From assembly GCA_948829205.1 (NCBI GenBank), contig CAQLOA010000060.1, positions 1 through 8,016 of the forward strand: a DNA stretch of 8,016 nucleotides, in the 5' to 3' direction. The notes below the pieces were generated by a model that saw only the letters and a program-made list of their open reading frames with translations, did not search any database and had not been told where the DNA came from. Within the stretch, counting starts at the first letter, position 1. Each line of letters begins with the position of its first letter. Source of the stretch: an uncultured Eggerthellaceae bacterium. GTDB lineage: Bacteria > Actinomycetota > Coriobacteriia > Coriobacteriales > Eggerthellaceae. This document shows, piece after piece, positions 5,990 to 8,016 of the stretch. Made by a program: the position numbers and the translations under genes.

Positions 5990-6403
5990 TCAAGCACAGT
6001 CCTCCTGGTCGAGGAAGGCCTGCATGGTGGCCTGAGGGTCGTCGTCCATGTCGGACAGGTCGTGCCCGAAGGCCGCCGCGACGGCCTCGGCCTGCCCCTG
6101 GCGAAGGTCTGCTATCTCGTCGAACCCTGCCTTGCGGTTGTAGTCGGCAGCCAGGGCAAGCGAGCGCGCTATGTATTCGGTCGAGCGCGGGTCGGTGTGC
6201 GAGATGGACATGATGGAGGCCATCGAGTCGGGCGACAGCGCCATGAACACCGACGCGTCCATGTCCACTGCGTTGCCTATCGCGGCTTCCAGCGTCTGCG
6301 CCGCCAGGTAGGGGTTCTCCTCCTTCTCGGCCTGCAGCATCGACTTCACTATGGCCTGCAGCAGGTCGGCAAGCAGTTTCATTATGTAGTCTCGCTCGAA
6401 CAT
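5990..6403 (-). CDS. Small helical protein of unknown function (possibly DUF6483)
   Basis: This 137-residue protein is predicted to be largely helical, acidic and cytoplasmic, without signal peptide or membrane segment. The N-terminus MFERDYIMKLLADLLQAIVK resembles the start of small uncharacterised proteins that I recall as DUF6483, but I cannot confirm this by search. The rest has alternating helices (ENPYLAAQTLEAAIGNA, about 29-45; YIARSLALAADYNRKAGFDE, about 77-96) that could form a TPR-like hairpin stack, and ends in an acidic tail (DLSDMDDD, DQEDCA). No catalytic motif is seen. It starts 45 bases after the queH stop on the same strand, so it is probably the second gene of that transcript. 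The start ATG has only a weak upstream purine stretch (GAGAGAAAG). Codon use matches its neighbours, supporting a real gene. Function is unknown. Confidence 0.75.
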   Translation of the reverse strand: MFERDYIMKLLADLLQAIVKSMLQAEKEENPYLAAQTLEAAIGNAVDMDASVFMALSPDSMASIMSISHTDPRSTEYIARSLALAADYNRKAGFDEIADLRQGQAEAVAAAFGHDLSDMDDDPQATMQAFLDQEDCA

Positions 6404-6425
6404 GGTGTTGCTTTCTCTCGTGGGG

Positions 6426-6455
6426 CGCGTGACAGCGAACGTCCCCTGTCACGCG
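6426..6455. repeat. 30-bp REP-like palindrome across the queH stop codon
   Basis: CGCGTGACAG (6426-6435) and CTGTCACGCG (6446-6455) are a perfect 10-bp inverted repeat around a 10-base loop. The queH stop (6449-6451) lies in the right arm. No T-run follows on the minus strand, so it is not a standard terminator for queH. Read on the minus strand, GTGACAGGGGACGTTC...CTGTCAC resembles, from memory, a widespread GTGACA/TGTCAC repeat associated with REP-type Y1 transposases. It may affect mRNA stability or reduce expression of the gene behind queH. Confidence 0.72.
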
Positions 6456-7204
6456 TTAGGCTTTCCCTTCTCGCGCAGCTCCTTCAGGATGCGCCTCTGC
6501 TTCGCCCGCTTGGCGTCATAGGCGGCGCGCTCGCTTCGCCTCGCTTCGCGCCGGCGCCCCTCTTCCGCGATCTCGTCCGCATGTTCGGCCGCCCAGCGCT
6601 CGCGTTCGGCCCTCCTGGCCTCGCGGCGCTCTTCCCGCTCCCGTTCGGCCTCGGCCTTCGATGGTGCGCACCCGCAGTAGTTCTGCCGGTACATTCCCGA
6701 TTCGCGCGAGCGGCGCGTGGCATCGTCGTAGTACGGGCGCCAGTCCTCGAAGGCGGCCTTCAGCCCGGCGGCTTCGCAGGCGCGTTCCAGCTCTTCGCGA
6801 ATGACTTCGGTGTATTGGTAGGGGCTCACCGAAAGGGTGGTCCCCAGCTCCGCATAGCCGTTCGCGGCAGCATAGGCTGCGGCCCGCTCGAACCGCATGC
6901 GGTAGCATGCGCGGCATCGGTCCTCGCGCGACATGCCGTCTTTGCGCCAAGGGGCGCCTGCGCACTCCTCCCATTCGGACGGCTCGTACTCGTCCTCGAC
7001 GAAGTCGACGCCTTCCTCCTCGGCCCATTGCCGTATGGTCTCGAGCCTGCGGGCGTATTCCGCACGCGGAGCTATGTTGGAGTTCGAGTAGAACACGTCG
7101 GGCTCGATCCCGCGTTCGCGCAGCACCCGCACGGGTTCCAGCGAGCAGGGGCCGCAGCATGCGTGCAGCAGCATTCCCCGGGGCGTGTCGGCGGCGTTGT
7201 CCAT
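6449..7204 (-). CDS. queH: Epoxyqueuosine reductase QueH
   Basis: QueH (formerly DUF208) reduces epoxyqueuosine in tRNA to queuosine and is the non-orthologous replacement for QueG. The 251-residue protein carries the hallmark cysteines: HACCGPC (C16, C17, C20), the pair in DRCRACY (C97, C100), and YCGCAPS (C177, C179). The family uses conserved cysteines for iron-sulfur and iron binding; which of these serve is not assigned here. YSNSNIAP (39-46) and TTLSVSPYQ (122-130) are also typical. After about residue 182 there is a long, very charged Arg/Glu/Ala-rich tail that looks like a coiled coil and exceeds the compact core. The start ATG is seven bases after a TAGTAT -10 box with no Shine-Dalgarno sequence, so the mRNA is probably leaderless. 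With queA nearby it completes the last two steps of queuosine synthesis. Confidence 0.95.
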   Translation of the reverse strand: MDNAADTPRGMLLHACCGPCSLEPVRVLRERGIEPDVFYSNSNIAPRAEYARRLETIRQWAEEEGVDFVEDEYEPSEWEECAGAPWRKDGMSREDRCRACYRMRFERAAAYAAANGYAELGTTLSVSPYQYTEVIREELERACEAAGLKAAFEDWRPYYDDATRRSRESGMYRQNYCGCAPSKAEAEREREERREARRAERERWAAEHADEIAEEGRRREARRSERAAYDAKRAKQRRILKELREKGKPNA

Positions 7205-7210
7205 GGAGGC

Positions 7211-7217
7211 TATACTA
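7211..7217. promoter_or_regulatory. Overlapping divergent -10 boxes of queH and the HAD gene
   Basis: The heptamer TATACTA gives TATACT on the plus strand (7211-7216) and TAGTAT on the minus strand (7212-7217). The minus box is seven bases before the queH ATG (leaderless type). The plus box would start transcription near 7223, about 23 bases before the HAD ATG. No good -35 box is seen on either side. The two genes would compete for polymerase here. Confidence 0.6.
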
Positions 7218-7232
7218 TCATGAGCGATATTT

Positions 7233-7238
7233 AGGAGG
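7233..7238 (+). promoter_or_regulatory. Shine-Dalgarno site that decides the HAD gene start
   Basis: AGGAGG is a perfect ribosome site. It is one base from ATG 7240, too close to use, and seven bases from the in-frame ATG 7246, which is therefore the likely start. Confidence 0.8.
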
Positions 7239-7245
7239 CATGCGC

Positions 7246-8013
7246 ATGCATGACGACGAAAGGGAGTACCGTGCCGTCTGCTTCGACCTGGACGGAACGC
7301 TTCTTCCCATGGACATAGAAGAGTTCATGAAGGCGTACTTCGAGCGCATAGCGGCGTATGCGCATGGGTGCGGCCTCGACCCCGGGCGTTTCCTCGACGC
7401 CCTGAAGCAGGGCGTGCGTGCCATGGCGCAGAACGAGGGAGCAAGGGTCAACATGGACGTCTTCTGGGACGTCTTTCCCGACGTCTACGGAAGGGACGCG
7501 CTGGCGGCCATCGACGTGGTTGACGTATGCAACAGGTTCTATGCCGAAGACTTCGGACACATAGGCGACGGCTTCGAGCCCGATCCCGACGTGGCGCGCG
7601 CCGTGGACGCGCTGGCTTGCAAGGGCTATCCGTTGGTTCTGACCACCATGCCCATGTTCCCCTTGCGCGCCGTGGAGCACCGCCTCCGATGGGCCGGGCT
7701 AGACCCCGCGTCCTTCGAGCGCATAACCACCTACGAGAACTCCACCTCGGTCAAGCCGCACCTGGCCTACTACGCCGAGAACCTGGACGCCATGGGGCTT
7801 TCCGGCGAAGACGTGCTGATGGTGGGGAACAACACGGTGGAAGACCTTGCGTTCATGCAGCTGGGTGCCGATGCGTTCCTCGTGACGGACTGGCTGCTAG
7901 ACCCGGTGGGTTTCGACCTGGGCACGGTGAAGCACGGGACGTTCGATCAGTTCGCCGACTGGGTGGAAGCCCTTCCCGACTGCAAGAACCCCGCCCGCGA
8001 CATCATACCCTAG
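7246..8013 (+). CDS. HAD-superfamily hydrolase (phosphatase-like)
   Basis: This 255-residue cytoplasmic protein has a Rossmann-type HAD core with a helical cap inserted after motif I. Motif I is FDLDGT (residues 13-18), with D14 as nucleophile and D16 as acid/base. The cap spans roughly 25-105. Motif II is LTTMP (T133), motif III is the lysine in SVKPH (K170), and motif IV is VGNNTVED (193-200). In motif IV the first acidic residue expected for magnesium binding is N196, while D200 is kept. A phosphate ester hydrolase is likely, but the substrate cannot be predicted. It starts from ATG 7246 because of the AGGAGG at 7233. It is divergent from queH and shares its promoter region. The stop is followed at once by GGAG, possibly the ribosome site of another gene just beyond the window. 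Confidence 0.9.
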   Translation: MHDDEREYRAVCFDLDGTLLPMDIEEFMKAYFERIAAYAHGCGLDPGRFLDALKQGVRAMAQNEGARVNMDVFWDVFPDVYGRDALAAIDVVDVCNRFYAEDFGHIGDGFEPDPDVARAVDALACKGYPLVLTTMPMFPLRAVEHRLRWAGLDPASFERITTYENSTSVKPHLAYYAENLDAMGLSGEDVLMVGNNTVEDLAFMQLGADAFLVTDWLLDPVGFDLGTVKHGTFDQFADWVEALPDCKNPARDIIP

Positions 8014-8016
8014 GAG

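Noticed and set aside
6426..6455. A rho-independent terminator for queH
   Set aside because: The stem is followed on the minus strand by CCCCACGAG rather than a U-run, and the next gene starts only about 20 bases beyond it.
5846..7234. A 462-codon plus-strand frame through the nested palindrome, the small gene and queH
   Set aside because: It is antisense to queH, whose cysteine motifs are unmistakable, and crosses a palindromic repeat; the translation shows no domain.
1..8016. CRISPR array, tRNA or rRNA genes
   Set aside because: No regularly spaced direct repeats, cloverleaf pattern or rRNA signature was seen on either strand.

Overview
The window looks like ordinary chromosome from a high-GC actinobacterium. 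The GC-rich codon use, a QueH-type epoxyqueuosine reductase, -10 boxes placed a few bases before start codons, and large fold-back repeats between genes suggest the Coriobacteriia (Eggerthella and relatives). That placement is inference; no rRNA or other phylogenetic marker beyond a ribosomal protein fragment is present.

Layout. The 3' end of rplT (L20) enters from the left and ends at a hairpin terminator that it appears to share with a convergent gene, a 447-residue MGDG-synthase/MurG-type glycosyltransferase on the minus strand. An AT-rich divergent promoter near 1650-1680 separates this from a plus-strand run: a membrane-anchored family 2 glycosyltransferase, rsmI (16S rRNA C1402 2'-O-methyltransferase) and a YgjP-type zinc metalloprotease that overlaps rsmI by 11 bases. 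A 134-bp fold-back repeat follows. Next come queA with a promoter that looks leaderless, and a single cold shock protein gene with a hairpin-rich leader and a strong terminator. A second large fold-back (124 bp) fills the convergent gap. On the minus strand, queH is followed by a small helical protein, with a 30-bp REP-like palindrome across the queH stop codon. Divergent from queH, a HAD-family phosphatase runs to the right end.

Function. Most genes serve translation: L20, RsmI, QueA, QueH and the cold shock protein. QueA makes epoxyqueuosine in tRNA and QueH reduces it to queuosine, so the last two steps of queuosine synthesis lie about 1 kb apart on opposite strands. The two glycosyltransferases are divergently paired and may act in glycolipid or envelope glycan synthesis; their substrates cannot be read from sequence.

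The most interesting material is between the genes: three unrelated palindromic elements within 2.3 kb, each at or just past a stop codon; two promoters whose -10 elements overlap on opposite strands; and leaderless-type starts for both queuosine genes. I see no mobile-element gene, CRISPR array, tRNA or rRNA gene.
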